Part shown: in pieces, positions 51,023-60,881 of the stretch | Numbering within the stretch: the stretch's first letter is position 1 | How the letters are laid out: each line of letters starts with the position of its first letter | Origin: Candidatus Poribacteria bacterium | GTDB lineage: Bacteria; Poribacteria; WGA-4E; WGA-3G | NCBI GenBank assembly: GCA_022821725.1 | Contig: JAJEDB010000095.1 | Span: 1-64,000, forward strand | DNA length: 64,000 bases | Reading direction: 5' to 3' | Notes under the pieces: model-generated | Databases searched by the model: none | The model's input: the letters and a program-made list of their open reading frames with translations, nothing else | Told to the model about the DNA's origin: nothing | Position numbers and translations under genes: made by a program

Positions 51023-54000
51023 TTAACGAATGACAGAGAATTTGCCGATGCGTCGATCCTTTTCAGACGAAAGAACATAAATATAGACACCGCTGCTGAC
51101 CCCAAAAAGTTCCCAAACTCGCCTATCTCTCTCATATTCTGTCCGAGTCAGTGATGCAATACAATTTCCACTCACATCGTAGATATAAACGTCCGTTCCG
51201 GCCGGTAGTTTATCAAATGTAACCTGATTACACGTTGTCACCGGATTGGGATAGACAATTACCTCGGCAAGCATTGGTGCGGGAAGCACTATTGTCAGCA
51301 TTCTGGCATCCTCTGCGAGATCGGCACCGTATATATCCGAAAGTTGTAGTGCCTCAATCTGATAGCGATTGCCCGTGCGGAAGACTTCTGGAGAGAATGT
51401 AAGAACAACCCGCTTTCCTGCTTTGTCAAGGATAGCCGAGCGTGGTGTGTAATGTTCTGAACCGTTTTCCGAGTTTCGCTGCTTGTGCAGACGGTAACGT
51501 CCAGCGTCCGTCGCAGAGATACCCATCGGTTTGTCAAACTCCAACAAGAGCTGATTTGGTGGCGAATGTACCGCGGTATGCAAGCGCGGACGCTGTGTTG
51601 GCGCGACAGATACCGATGTGGACGGTGGGTTGGGCGTAACGGTTTCAGAAGCCTCAAAAACGGTCAAGGCATTATTACTATTAAACAGCAGTGCCTTTGT
51701 TCCATCGCCATTCAGATCAACGACCATCGGATTGAAAGTACTTGTTGCGGGGTGGTGCCAGATAGGTCGATAGTCTGTTCCATCATACTGTACGAGATAG
51801 AAGTTAGGCTGCACAGCGATGCAAAGTTCATTGCGGCCATCGTTATTGATGTCCGAAATCGTCATCCCATTTCCGCCATCCCGCACATCACGGATGCGTT
51901 GTGTCCACACGGCACGATAGATATCATCACCCTCTGATTTGAAGACGGTTAAAAGCCAGTGATGATAACGAATATCAAGTTGTGTCGTGCCGACGTGGGT
52001 TCCCGTTTTGGCGCAGATAGCAAACTCGGCGTTCCCATCGCCGTCCATATCCCCAGCGGCAAAGAGTTGTGGTATTCCTTCAGGAAGCGTGTGTATCCAC
52101 GTTTGTCTGTATTCGTCGTTTCCAACCGCCTCGTGTATGAATACTCTCCCACTGTTGTCCCCAGCTAAAATCTCTGTCCGTCCATCACCGTCAAAATCGC
52201 CCGTGGCGAAATTCGCACTAATTCCAGTGTTTCCCCACATCGGGTTTTCAAGGGTCGCTACCATTCGATAGTCATTATTTTCGACCGCCTCGTATACCGA
52301 AATGGCGTTCGTGACATCATCACGAGCGAATATCTCCGGTGTGCCGTCTGCATCCGCATCTGCGATTGTCCGGCTCCACTGCCCGCGTGCTTCCCAGATG
52401 CGTTCCGTTGGCAGTTCACCTTGTGCGGGTTGCTCCAGCAAAAATGTCGCGCCCGAAGCGTTGCACAACACCTCTATAAGTCCATCGTTATCTGTATCCG
52501 CTGCCGCCCAGGGCCACAGTGATTCGGGAAATGAAAAAATTTGTTCGTCTGTTCCGTCATCAGCTATTTCAAGCACGTGTGCCGTGCCAGTCCCCATTTC
52601 AACGGCAAAGAGTTCCAACTTCCCGTTTCTGTTTATATCTACCGGGGAGGCGATAGCGTGCAATCCAGTGTGGACGGATGCGACTTGCCGGAGATGCGAC
52701 ATATCAATGGAGGTATCCTCCACTCCCAGCTGATAGAACCCGCCGTTGTTGTCATCAATGTGCAGTTCTCCGACGCTACTTTTCACTGCTAACCGATACA
52801 CATAAGTGCCGGGCGGCACGCCTAAATCCGACATATTGACGAAATGAAGTAAGTTCTCTGCGTCCGAATGACCGGTTCTATTGATATTTCCGTTCGCCTC
52901 AAGAATTTGGATTTTGCCGGTGGTTAATGCTTCCGTTTCCCACATCACCACCGAATTGAATCTGTTTCCTGCAAGCCACGGTTGCGCTTCATGCTTTATA
53001 ACAAGAGGCACTTCGTGCGCCACGTCAACAACCGCCTTGACTCTCTTGATGTCTCCATTTTCAGATTTAACACTCAGTCGCAGCGTATACCTGCCTTCCG
53101 CTAAAGTAAAAGTGGCCCACTTGTGTAGACACGCCCTAAATTTCGGTTCAGTTTGCACAGCTCCCAACGGATACCATAACTCCGGGACCTCGCCGATGCC
53201 ATACTCCAACCAGTATTCAGAAAATTCAGCCCCACCGGCGCTGCCGATGATTTCAATGCTATTGAAGATAACCTCGCTCGCTAGGTCCGCACCGACGATC
53301 TCAACGCCACCGTGGGATTGTTCTCCACCGAAGGCTTGTTGTAATGTCCGTTGCGCATTAATTTCCGCAACAAGCGATGTCGAGGTTCCCGCGAGTGCGG
53401 CATAAGCATCCAATGCCCCTGCGCCCACGAGTTCGGTAATGAAAAGCGGCTTTGCAGTCGCAATCAACTTCTCTTGAATCCGTATGTTAGTGGCGTTCGG
53501 ATTTGCCGACAAGACGAGCGCAGCGACCCCAGAGACGTGCGCAGCCGCCATGGATGTCCCGTCTCTCTTTCGGTACTCCCCCTTAAGTGCCGTGCTGAGA
53601 ATCTCCTCACCGGGCGCGGCGATATTAATCGTAGCACCGAAATTAGAACCGTCATACAACTGTTTTTCCTGTCCAAGCCCCGCAACGGAGATAACGGATT
53701 TAAGAGCAGCCGGATAGTAAGAACCGATTGTCGCCGAATTGCCTGCGGCACCCACCAAGACACACCGGCGATGATAGGCGTATTCTACGGCATCTTCTAT
53801 GATAAAAGCGCGCACCGTATCCCCCCAACTCATATTAATCACGCGTGCCCCATTGTCGGCGGCATAAACAATAGCGGCGGCGAGATCGTCATTCTGGAGA
53901 TACGCACCGCCTCCATACTTGAAACCCGCTCTGAGAGGCATCAAACGACAGTTCGGCGCGACCCCAGCGATCCCACGTCCGTTGTTCGCCTCCGCAGCGA

Positions 54001-54700
54001 TGATACCGGAGACGTGTGTTCCGTGTCCAGTTTCATCTTCGGGATGGTTATCGCGGACTGTCCAATCGCCACTGCCCGGAAGCGTCGGCGCGTCGCTGAA
54101 ATCCCATCCGTTTTTGTCGTCAACGTAACCGTTTCCGTCATCGTCAATACCATTTCTTGGAATCTCACCGACGTTCTCCCAAATCTGTGAACGCAATTCA
54201 GGGTGCTGGGTCGCAATCCCGCTATCAACGACTGCCACTGTTACATGTGGTTTTCCCTGTTCTATACTCCATGCTTGCCGCATATTTAGGACATCCAGAT
54301 TCCACTGCTCCCCGTAGCTTGGATCGTTCGGTGGCGTTTCCGCACAGAACCGGTTGAGGCGATTCATCTCAACGGCTTCAATGATAGCGTGCCTTTCATA
54401 CCGTCGCCGTAAGGGGTCCAATTGCCAATCTTCCGGAAACCGAATCAGATAGATACGACGGAGCCGCGGGTGTCGTCCACCAGGCGTAGTAGCGGCAAAA
54501 ACTGGGAAAACAGACACCGCACCGAGTTGTTTGCTCAACCTTTCGAGGTGCCCACTGGACGCATCCGGATGTAAACGGACGATCAATTCTCCCGGTGTTT
54601 CAGTGATGTAAGGAAAATCGCCCGAATTGCTTTGGGCAAAGACTAATTGTGAATGGACAAATAGAACAAGGATATAGAGGTAAAAAAAATTCTTTGTCAT
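51023..54700 (-). CDS. Secreted subtilisin-like protease with FG-GAP repeats and T9SS-like tail
   Basis: 1225 residues. Signal peptide to about residue 23 (QLVFAQ). The S8 catalytic triad is Asp159 (VAVVDSGIATQHPEL), His226 (GHGTHVSGIIAAE) and Ser383 (GTSMAAAHVSGVAAL). A beta-rich middle is followed by FG-GAP/VCBS repeats (DINRNGKLE, DTDNDGLIE, DADADGTPE, DFDGDGRTE, DMDGDGNAE, DINNDGRNE). The last 80 residues (VIVYPNPVTTCNQVTFDKLP to SGVYIYVLSS...GKFSVIR) look like the type A C-terminal domain used by type IX secretion, or a FlgD-like Ig domain. Probably exported to the surface. No ribosome site before the ATG. Confidence 0.85.
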   Translation of the reverse strand: MTKNFFYLYILVLFVHSQLVFAQSNSGDFPYITETPGELIVRLHPDASSGHLERLSKQLGAVSVFPVFAATTPGGRHPRLRRIYLIRFPEDWQLDPLRRRYERHAIIEAVEMNRLNRFCAETPPNDPSYGEQWNLDVLNMRQAWSIEQGKPHVTVAVVDSGIATQHPELRSQIWENVGEIPRNGIDDDGNGYVDDKNGWDFSDAPTLPGSGDWTVRDNHPEDETGHGTHVSGIIAAEANNGRGIAGVAPNCRLMPLRAGFKYGGGAYLQNDDLAAAIVYAADNGARVINMSWGDTVRAFIIEDAVEYAYHRRCVLVGAAGNSATIGSYYPAALKSVISVAGLGQEKQLYDGSNFGATINIAAPGEEILSTALKGEYRKRDGTSMAAAHVSGVAALVLSANPNATNIRIQEKLIATAKPLFITELVGAGALDAYAALAGTSTSLVAEINAQRTLQQAFGGEQSHGGVEIVGADLASEVIFNSIEIIGSAGGAEFSEYWLEYGIGEVPELWYPLGAVQTEPKFRACLHKWATFTLAEGRYTLRLSVKSENGDIKRVKAVVDVAHEVPLVIKHEAQPWLAGNRFNSVVMWETEALTTGKIQILEANGNINRTGHSDAENLLHFVNMSDLGVPPGTYVYRLAVKSSVGELHIDDNNGGFYQLGVEDTSIDMSHLRQVASVHTGLHAIASPVDINRNGKLELFAVEMGTGTAHVLEIADDGTDEQIFSFPESLWPWAAADTDNDGLIEVLCNASGATFLLEQPAQGELPTERIWEARGQWSRTIADADADGTPEIFARDDVTNAISVYEAVENNDYRMVATLENPMWGNTGISANFATGDFDGDGRTEILAGDNSGRVFIHEAVGNDEYRQTWIHTLPEGIPQLFAAGDMDGDGNAEFAICAKTGTHVGTTQLDIRYHHWLLTVFKSEGDDIYRAVWTQRIRDVRDGGNGMTISDINNDGRNELCIAVQPNFYLVQYDGTDYRPIWHHPATSTFNPMVVDLNGDGTKALLFNSNNALTVFEASETVTPNPPSTSVSVAPTQRPRLHTAVHSPPNQLLLEFDKPMGISATDAGRYRLHKQRNSENGSEHYTPRSAILDKAGKRVVLTFSPEVFRTGNRYQIEALQLSDIYGADLAEDARMLTIVLPAPMLAEVIVYPNPVTTCNQVTFDKLPAGTDVYIYDVSGNCIASLTRTEYERDRRVWELFGVSSGVYIYVLSSEKDRRIGKFSVIR

Positions 54701-54856
54701 ATATTTTTTGTAATGTTGCAGGATAGCACACCTTGTGCTTACTATTTTCTCTTAAAAAATTGCAATTCTATATCTCTATATGATATATTAATGATACGTA
54801 ATTCAGGGAGAAAAAACAAATTTTTCGTCCGCTGTAACATATAAGGAAACACAATC

Positions 54857-56494
54857 ATGAAAGCCTCAGAATTGATCGTTAAATGTCTGGAAAACGAAAA
54901 CGTTGACTATATATTCGGCATACCGGGTGAAGAAAATCTGGATTTGATGGATGCGCTGTTAGAATCGAACATCCAATTTATTCAAACCCGCGATGAACGG
55001 GGTGCCGCCTTCATGGCGGATGTCTATGGTCGCCTCACTGGGCGCGCGGGTGTATGTCTCGCCACCTTAGGTCCAGGTGCCATGAACCTTGTCACAGGCG
55101 TTGCCGATGCGAATATGGATAGGGCGCCTCTCGTTGCGATCACCGGACAAGCGAGTTTAGACAGGATGCACAAAGAATCCCACCAATATATGGATGTCGT
55201 CTCCGTTTTCAAACCGATGACGAAATGGAATACGCTTCTTCACCTCCCCGAAATCATCCCGGAATCGATAGGTAAAGCTTTTAAAATAGCGACCGGAGAG
55301 AAGCCTGGCGCTACACACATCGACTTTCCAGAAGATGTCGCTAAGATGAAAGTTAGCGCGGAACCGATGCCACACGACTTTCCCAGCGATGCAGAACCGA
55401 TTGCCTCCTGTTTGCTGCGCGCCGCGCAACTGATTAACGACGCAAAGCAACCGATTATCCTTGCAGGCAACGGGGTTGTCCGTCAAGGTGCTTCCCGGAT
55501 TCTGACCCAATTCGCCGAGATGACGAACATCCCCGTCGCACACACCTTTATGGGCAAAGGTAGCATCCCGTGGACCCATCGACTCTCCCTCCTGAGTGTC
55601 GGCTTACAGGCAAACGATTTCGTCTCTTGTGGATTTGACAGGGCAGACCTCGTTATCGCAATTGGTTACGATATCGTCGAATACCATCCACGTCTCTGGA
55701 ACCCCGATCAGAACAAGAAACTCATCCATATTGATACACAACCGAGCGAAAGTGATGCCGCTTACGTCACGGATGTCGAGATGGTAGGCAATATCCGTCA
55801 GAGTCTCAGACACCTGATGGCACAAGAAATCTATCCTAAAGATTCAGAATATGCCTCAAACACTTTACGCAAAATTATACTCGACCAACTCGACGAACAC
55901 CGCGATGATACGGGATTCCCGATGAAGCCTCAAAAAATCTTGAGTGATGTCCGCTCTGTGCTTGCTGAAGATGACATCCTCATTTCCGATGTCGGCGCAC
56001 ACAAAATGTGGATCGCCCGTATGTATCCCTGCTATCAACCGAATACGTGCATTATCTCTAACGGTTTCGCCTCCATGGGCATCGCGCAACCGGGTGCTTT
56101 TGTTGCGAAACTTATCTATCCAGAACGCAAATGTTTGGCTATTTGCGGTGATGGCGGTTTCTTGATGAACTCGCAGGAACTCGAAACAGCGACGCGAATC
56201 GGGGTGCCCTTCGTCACGCTTATCTTCAATGACGAGGCTTACGGACTTATCGAGTGGAAGCAGATGAACGGCTTTGGCAGACCCGCCCACATCGACTTCA
56301 CAAACCCCGATTTCGTTAAATACGCCGAAGCCTTCGGTGCCAAAGGCTATAGAGTCGAAGGGAGTGACGAATTGGTTCCCATCCTCGAAGATGCGTTCCG
56401 TCAGCAAGTTCCGTCAGTTATTGATTGTCCTGTTGATTATGCCGAAAATCTACGCTTAACGAACGAACTTGGGCAATTGACATGCCCAATTTAA
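54857..56494 (+). CDS. alsS: Acetolactate synthase-like TPP enzyme (AlsS type)
   Basis: 545 residues. YIFGIPGEENLDLMDAL holds the catalytic Glu; GPGAMNLVTGVADANMDRAPLVAITGQ, CGDGGFLMNSQELETATR and NDEAYGLIEWKQ complete the TPP and magnesium sites. The pattern is closer to catabolic AlsS/PRK08322-type enzymes than to IlvB, and no small subunit follows. Such enzymes make acetolactate from pyruvate for acetoin, but no alsD is adjacent, so the role is open. AAGGAAA lies before the ATG. mtnA follows after about 150 bases. Annotation as acetolactate synthase is family-level; glyoxylate carboligase-type or other TPP reactions cannot be excluded. Confidence 0.8.
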   Translation: MKASELIVKCLENENVDYIFGIPGEENLDLMDALLESNIQFIQTRDERGAAFMADVYGRLTGRAGVCLATLGPGAMNLVTGVADANMDRAPLVAITGQASLDRMHKESHQYMDVVSVFKPMTKWNTLLHLPEIIPESIGKAFKIATGEKPGATHIDFPEDVAKMKVSAEPMPHDFPSDAEPIASCLLRAAQLINDAKQPIILAGNGVVRQGASRILTQFAEMTNIPVAHTFMGKGSIPWTHRLSLLSVGLQANDFVSCGFDRADLVIAIGYDIVEYHPRLWNPDQNKKLIHIDTQPSESDAAYVTDVEMVGNIRQSLRHLMAQEIYPKDSEYASNTLRKIILDQLDEHRDDTGFPMKPQKILSDVRSVLAEDDILISDVGAHKMWIARMYPCYQPNTCIISNGFASMGIAQPGAFVAKLIYPERKCLAICGDGGFLMNSQELETATRIGVPFVTLIFNDEAYGLIEWKQMNGFGRPAHIDFTNPDFVKYAEAFGAKGYRVEGSDELVPILEDAFRQQVPSVIDCPVDYAENLRLTNELGQLTCPI

Positions 56495-56643
56495 TATTTT
56501 TCATTACGCCGCAAGGTAAATTAAAAATATGATTGTGCTGTAGGATAGAAAATGCTATTATCTTATTTTACTGTGTCGTAGTCTTTAGTCTATCTATTTC
56601 GAGATGTGCTTCGTTTTTTTATAGGAGGTTTCTGTACCAAACA

Positions 56644-57684
56644 ATGGCAGTTTCAACAATTGAGTGGGTGGATGGCAGAATTCGGATGATTGACCAGACG
56701 CTGTTGCCCAATGAATTCAAACAGATTTATTGCGATGATCTCCCATCGGTCTGGGAAGCCATCAAATCCTTACGGGTGCGGGGTGCGCCCGCGATCGGTA
56801 TTGCGGGTGCGCTGGGTGCAGTGATCGGGATATGGGATTCCACTGCAAACACGTACGATGCTTTTACCGCCGAACTTAAATCCGCGACCGATTATTTGGC
56901 GACCTCACGACCGACAGCCGTTAATCTCTTTTGGGCATTGGACAGAATTACCGTGACAGCACAAAAGAACTGTCACCTTGAGATCCCTGAACTCAAAGAG
57001 GTCCTACTTGCTGAGGCTTTGAAGATTATTGACGAGGATAAAGCGATGTGCCGCGCCATTGGGCAGCACGGTATGGCGTTGCTAAACGAAAGCGACACAA
57101 TTCTGACGCACTGCAACGCTGGTGGGTTAGCGACCTCCGACTACGGCACAGCGTTAGCGGTTATGTTCAGTGCGCACGAGGCGGGTAAGAAGATCCAAGT
57201 TTACGCTGACGAGACGCGCCCGCTTTTACAAGGCGCACGTCTTACGACATGGGAGCTTATGCAAGCAGGTATCGATGTGACGCTCATCTGCGATAACATG
57301 GCAGCGCAGGTCATGAAAGAAGGCAAAATCCAATGTGTGATTGTCGGTGCCGACAGGATTGCCGCAAACGGTGACACCGCCAACAAGATCGGCACCTATA
57401 ATGTCGCTATCCTCGCAGAAGCACACGGCATCCCTTTTTATGTCGCAGCACCGACTTCAACTTTAGACTTCGCTCTCGACACCGGGGCGGAAATCCCTAT
57501 TGAGCAACGCGCTGCGGAAGAGGTGACAGAAGGTTTCGGGAAACTCACGGCACCTGAAGGCGTTAAAGTTTATAGTCCTGCGTTTGATGTCACGCCTGCG
57601 GCGTTAGTTACAGCAATCATTACGGAAAAGGGTGTGGCGCGCGCGCCTTATACAGAGAGCCTACAGGCTTTGAGAGACGCATAA
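56644..57684 (+). CDS. mtnA: Methylthioribose-1-phosphate isomerase
   Basis: 346 residues from the ATG at 56644, the usual N-terminus (STIEWVDGRIRMIDQTLLP); the open frame extends back to 56533 but that part resembles no family member. It isomerises methylthioribose-1-phosphate to methylthioribulose-1-phosphate in methionine salvage. Catalytic Cys is in ILTHCNAGGLATSDYG and Asp in IVGADRIAANGDTANKIG; RGAPAIGIAGALG is the substrate loop. AGGAGG lies 15 bases upstream, rather far. No other mtn genes are in the window. eIF2B-related aldose-phosphate isomerases share the fold but not all these motifs. Confidence 0.93.
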   Translation: MAVSTIEWVDGRIRMIDQTLLPNEFKQIYCDDLPSVWEAIKSLRVRGAPAIGIAGALGAVIGIWDSTANTYDAFTAELKSATDYLATSRPTAVNLFWALDRITVTAQKNCHLEIPELKEVLLAEALKIIDEDKAMCRAIGQHGMALLNESDTILTHCNAGGLATSDYGTALAVMFSAHEAGKKIQVYADETRPLLQGARLTTWELMQAGIDVTLICDNMAAQVMKEGKIQCVIVGADRIAANGDTANKIGTYNVAILAEAHGIPFYVAAPTSTLDFALDTGAEIPIEQRAAEEVTEGFGKLTAPEGVKVYSPAFDVTPAALVTAIITEKGVARAPYTESLQALRDA

Positions 57685-57699
57685 GCGCAAATCTTGAAG

Positions 57700-58989
57700 T
57701 TACGCGGCTCTTACGATGTTCGATTGGGTGGTCCCTATATCGAAGCAGTCGTACTGGTTCGTCCGCATAATCCGGGTTGCAAACGCCATTGCCTGTTTTT
57801 CAGAGAGGTAACCGTCGGCAATCTCGGCTTCAAGGGCACGTCGGATTTCGTTTCGCGCTTGAATTGCATACGCCATCGCGCTGGTCGGCCACCCTGTATC
57901 ACCACCGAAAGCGAACAGTTTATTTGACGGGACAGCATGAATGCACCGGCGGAGGAAATCCCGCGAGCTATACGGATCAATGCTCCACGCCCAGCAGAAG
58001 TCGACCCAGATATTACGGTAATGTTTAGCGAGGGCGACGAGTTCGTCGTTATAAGGGTAGGCGATGTGCATCAATACGAATTTAGCGTTGAGATACCGAG
58101 CGAATAAGGCGCACATATTGCCTGCGGGGATACGTCGCACTGGCATCCGATCATTGCCAGCATAATAGCCGGTGTGAATTTTGAAAGGGAGATTGTATGC
58201 CGTCGCGAGTTCAACACCGCGCGCCCAGCACCAATCACCGAGGCAGAGTCGCGTCGCTTCGTCGATCTCTGCAGCGGGTTTTGTGAGCACGGCATTAAGT
58301 GCAGTAGAAGCCTCGGCATCACTTCTTTCAGTCCAGTCGAGCGTTCGGTTGTAAGCGTGTTGTGACTTTACTGCGATAGCACAACGGGCGTGGTTTTCGA
58401 AAATTTCCATCATCGCGTTCTTGAGGGAATTGAGGTTGTTGACCTCAATACCTGTCTCGGCGTGAATAGCACTCAGATCAATTTGTCCGTTACAGAATGT
58501 TGCCCACGAGAGGTCGTAGAGAAAAAATGTGGGACCGGAGGTGTCCGGGTCACACTGCCAACTGAAATCGTCCGTTTGAATATGGTCAAGCTTCGCGAGG
58601 TCGTGTAAAATGTGATAACGTTTACCGGGGGCGCGCAGTCCCTTTAGATTATTGGCACCCGCGAGCCCATCGCCTGTCAGTTCGTCGAGTCCATAGATGT
58701 GTTTAGCGATGAGGCTGACCGCCTCGCCATACCCCGTAAACTGCGTCGCTTCCCAGGCGTCCCGGATACCTTCAAACCGTGATGCAACATCTTGAGAGGC
58801 GTCCATCAGGTTGCGCATCGCATCTGGAGACGCACCGGCTGTTACTAGGTCGGCAGGCACATAATTTCCGAATAGGTCTTGAAGGATATCGGGTCCGTTC
58901 TCAACCCATTCGACTTCTCGCTTCATGTGTTCGTGTGTGTCAACAAGACGAATAGATTGAATATGATGGGTCAGATCGGTGGTTTCCAT
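57700..58989 (-). CDS. Amidohydrolase-family protein
   Basis: 429 residues. The TIM-barrel metal sites are visible: VDTHEHMKREVEWV near the N-terminus, LPFKIHTGYYAG, FVLMHIAYPYNDELV and FAFGGDTGWP with the late Asp. The set fits amidohydrolase_2 (decarboxylases and lactonases) or uronate-isomerase relatives rather than a named enzyme. It is predicted cytoplasmic. AGGAGA lies 7 bases before the ATG. The gene is convergent with mtnA, with 15 bases between their stops. Substrate unknown. Confidence 0.83.
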   Translation of the reverse strand: METTDLTHHIQSIRLVDTHEHMKREVEWVENGPDILQDLFGNYVPADLVTAGASPDAMRNLMDASQDVASRFEGIRDAWEATQFTGYGEAVSLIAKHIYGLDELTGDGLAGANNLKGLRAPGKRYHILHDLAKLDHIQTDDFSWQCDPDTSGPTFFLYDLSWATFCNGQIDLSAIHAETGIEVNNLNSLKNAMMEIFENHARCAIAVKSQHAYNRTLDWTERSDAEASTALNAVLTKPAAEIDEATRLCLGDWCWARGVELATAYNLPFKIHTGYYAGNDRMPVRRIPAGNMCALFARYLNAKFVLMHIAYPYNDELVALAKHYRNIWVDFCWAWSIDPYSSRDFLRRCIHAVPSNKLFAFGGDTGWPTSAMAYAIQARNEIRRALEAEIADGYLSEKQAMAFATRIMRTNQYDCFDIGTTQSNIVRAA

Positions 58990-59273
58990 ACAAGGTCTCC
59001 TTTAGAAACTGAGAGCAGACGACTCGCAGTCTGATACTTGATACTTGACAAATGTGTTGAATTATGATTTAATATATAAATACTTTGGTAATTTACCGTT
59101 CCTTTCACTGTTGTAGAAGGAAGTGGGTTCCCAAAAGATGAGGTCTGCTCTATTTATTGTATAAAGGGTAGAGTTGTTATGTCAAGAAAAACCGTAAATA
59201 AGGAATGCTCGCGCAGGAACATGAATGGTTAAGGTCCCCCGTCTGAAACGGGACAAGGCCACAGGAGCATAAA

Positions 59274-60233
59274 ATGCCTACAGGACGGATTAAGTACTAC
59301 AATTTCGATAAAGGTTTCGGATTTATCGCGCAAGATAGCAGTGATGCAGATGTTTTCTTACATAGTTCTGCTATTAAGCAGCCCGAATACGAGGAACTCC
59401 GTGTCGGACAGCGCGTAAAGTACAGCATTATTGAAGGTGAGAAGGGGCTTGTTGCCCAAAACGTCGAAGTATTGTTAACACCAACGGAACGCAGATGGTT
59501 ACGCCAAGGGAAAGCAATTATTCCGCGCGGTTACGCAGGTTTCCCGGGGCAGGGACAGGGCCAATTTGTCAGTAATGAGCCAACGACTGCCTCCAATTAT
59601 GAGACTGACGCATCAAAGCCGCCTCGGAATCGCCGTACCCCTGAGGCATCTGTAGCCCCTCTGGAACCGGCAGCCCCGCCCTCCCGCAATCAACGTTCCT
59701 CGACGAAAGATTTGAACGATTCGGTAGCACCGACACAGGAGACACCAGACGCATCTTCAAAGCAACTCAGTTTTGGTGATCTCTATATCCTTAAGCAGAT
59801 TAATTTTGAAACATCCATGTTTTTTGCGTTGTATAATCACGTCCAGCTGCCTGCGACTGTCCTTGAAATGACGCTCTCCAGTTTGACACTCAATAGCAAC
59901 GGGAAAGAGCAGCATATCACCAAAACGGATGTTAAATACTGTTATAAAGACGTTGATGCAGAGAGGGTTCAGGCATCCGTTGATAGCGATGCTGCTGTGA
60001 AGGCACAGAAGTTGACCCAACTCACGGCTGATGCGCAAGTCCCTGAAATTGATACCAAAGCCGTTCGGCTCGCCCGAAAAAATGGGACCTCGATTGCGGT
60101 TACACTCCGTGAGGGAGAGATCTTTCGTGGCATTATAGACTGGGTCAGCCCTTATGAGATTAAGCTCATTTTAGAGAACGGTTCCAAGGTTGTTATCTTC
60201 AGGCACGCTGTGTATAATCTGACCATAGATTGA
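59274..60233 (+). CDS. Cold-shock domain protein fused to two Sm/Hfq-like domains
   Basis: 319 residues. Residues 1-66 are a cold-shock OB-fold with RNP1 KGFGFI (13-18) and RNP2 VFLHSS (27-32). A Gly/Pro/Ser/Thr-rich linker (about 85-165) follows. Residues 177-226 (FFALYNHVQLPATVLEMTL to KTDVKYCYK) and 266-317 (GTSIAVTLREGEIFRGIIDW to VVIFRHAVYNLTI) each read as an Sm-like strand set; the second keeps FRHA where Hfq has YKHA. The likely role is RNA binding or chaperoning. CSD and RNA links are firm; Sm assignment is by eye. CAGGAG lies 7 bases before the ATG. The YkgJ gene starts 7 bases after the stop. Confidence 0.78.
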   Translation: MPTGRIKYYNFDKGFGFIAQDSSDADVFLHSSAIKQPEYEELRVGQRVKYSIIEGEKGLVAQNVEVLLTPTERRWLRQGKAIIPRGYAGFPGQGQGQFVSNEPTTASNYETDASKPPRNRRTPEASVAPLEPAAPPSRNQRSSTKDLNDSVAPTQETPDASSKQLSFGDLYILKQINFETSMFFALYNHVQLPATVLEMTLSSLTLNSNGKEQHITKTDVKYCYKDVDAERVQASVDSDAAVKAQKLTQLTADAQVPEIDTKAVRLARKNGTSIAVTLREGEIFRGIIDWVSPYEIKLILENGSKVVIFRHAVYNLTID

Positions 60234-60240
60234 CGCTACC

Positions 60241-60810
60241 ATGAAAGCCTATTACGAACTCCTTGATGAGATCCAGCGCGATGTCGAACGTTTGCGTCAA
60301 GAATCGGGGGGCACCCCCTGCCCATCTACCTGCTTTTCCTGCTGCCGAAACACCGCAACTATGGCGATCAGTGAGGTCGAGGCTCGCGACTTAAAGATCG
60401 GATTGGAGGCACTCCCTACTGAAATCCGCGCCCATATTCGTCGGAAGGCTGAACAGAGCATCAAAAAATTGAAGGCGCACGGTTATGACGCTGAAAATAT
60501 AATGCCGGATGCTGGGATGGAAGCCATTGGGGTCATAAAAGGCACGCCTGAAGGCGAATGCCCTATGCTCATCGGTGGGGTTTGCAGTGTTTACGAACAC
60601 CGTCCGGTCATCTGCCGTGTCTGGGGGTATCCGATTCACAGCAGCAATGCGTTAGCCTGCTGCCACAAAACTTTCATCGGAAAACGTCGCCGCTTCCGTC
60701 CACTCAGTTACGATCGTTACTGGAAAGTGTGTCAGAATCTTAGCACGGCGTTGGGTGCTACCCAGAAGACCCCGAACTGCTATCTTGTCTCGCAATTGTT
60801 ATCGGAATAA
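60241..60810 (+). CDS. YkgJ family cysteine-cluster protein
   Basis: 189 residues. The metal-binding cysteines are STCFSCCRNT at the N-terminus, CPMLIGGVCSVYEHRPVICRVWG, and ACCHKT further on; this arrangement defines the YkgJ/UPF0153 family of putative Zn/Fe-binding proteins. The biochemical function is unknown; some relatives modify or bind proteins. It begins 7 bases after the cold-shock/Sm gene with no clear ribosome site, so the two are likely coupled. A hairpin repeat lies 31 bases after the stop. Confidence 0.87.
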   Translation: MKAYYELLDEIQRDVERLRQESGGTPCPSTCFSCCRNTATMAISEVEARDLKIGLEALPTEIRAHIRRKAEQSIKKLKAHGYDAENIMPDAGMEAIGVIKGTPEGECPMLIGGVCSVYEHRPVICRVWGYPIHSSNALACCHKTFIGKRRRFRPLSYDRYWKVCQNLSTALGATQKTPNCYLVSQLLSE

Positions 60811-60840
60811 CGCACACATGGCTCTTACACTGAGTCTCTT

Positions 60841-60864
60841 CGGTGAGGTTAAAACCTCACCTAT
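60841..60864. terminator. GGTTTTAACC hairpin repeat, copy 4 / probable bidirectional terminator
   Basis: GGTGAGGTT and its exact complement AACCTCACC (60842-60861) are followed by TATTTTTGTTTG. It lies between two convergent genes (YkgJ and DUF971). On the minus strand it belongs to the same hairpin family as 23141, 28617 and 38466. Confidence 0.6.
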
Positions 60865-60881
60865 TTTTGTTTGAACGCATC

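Noticed and set aside
53351..54190. 279-residue plus-strand ORF
   Set aside because: Antisense to the catalytic domain of the subtilase; Arg/Ser/Thr-rich and without a start signal.
56513..56543. AAGGTAAATTAAAAAT followed by ATG at 56529
   Set aside because: The ATG opens only a four-codon frame; it looks like a remnant of the stereotyped leader, not a gene start.
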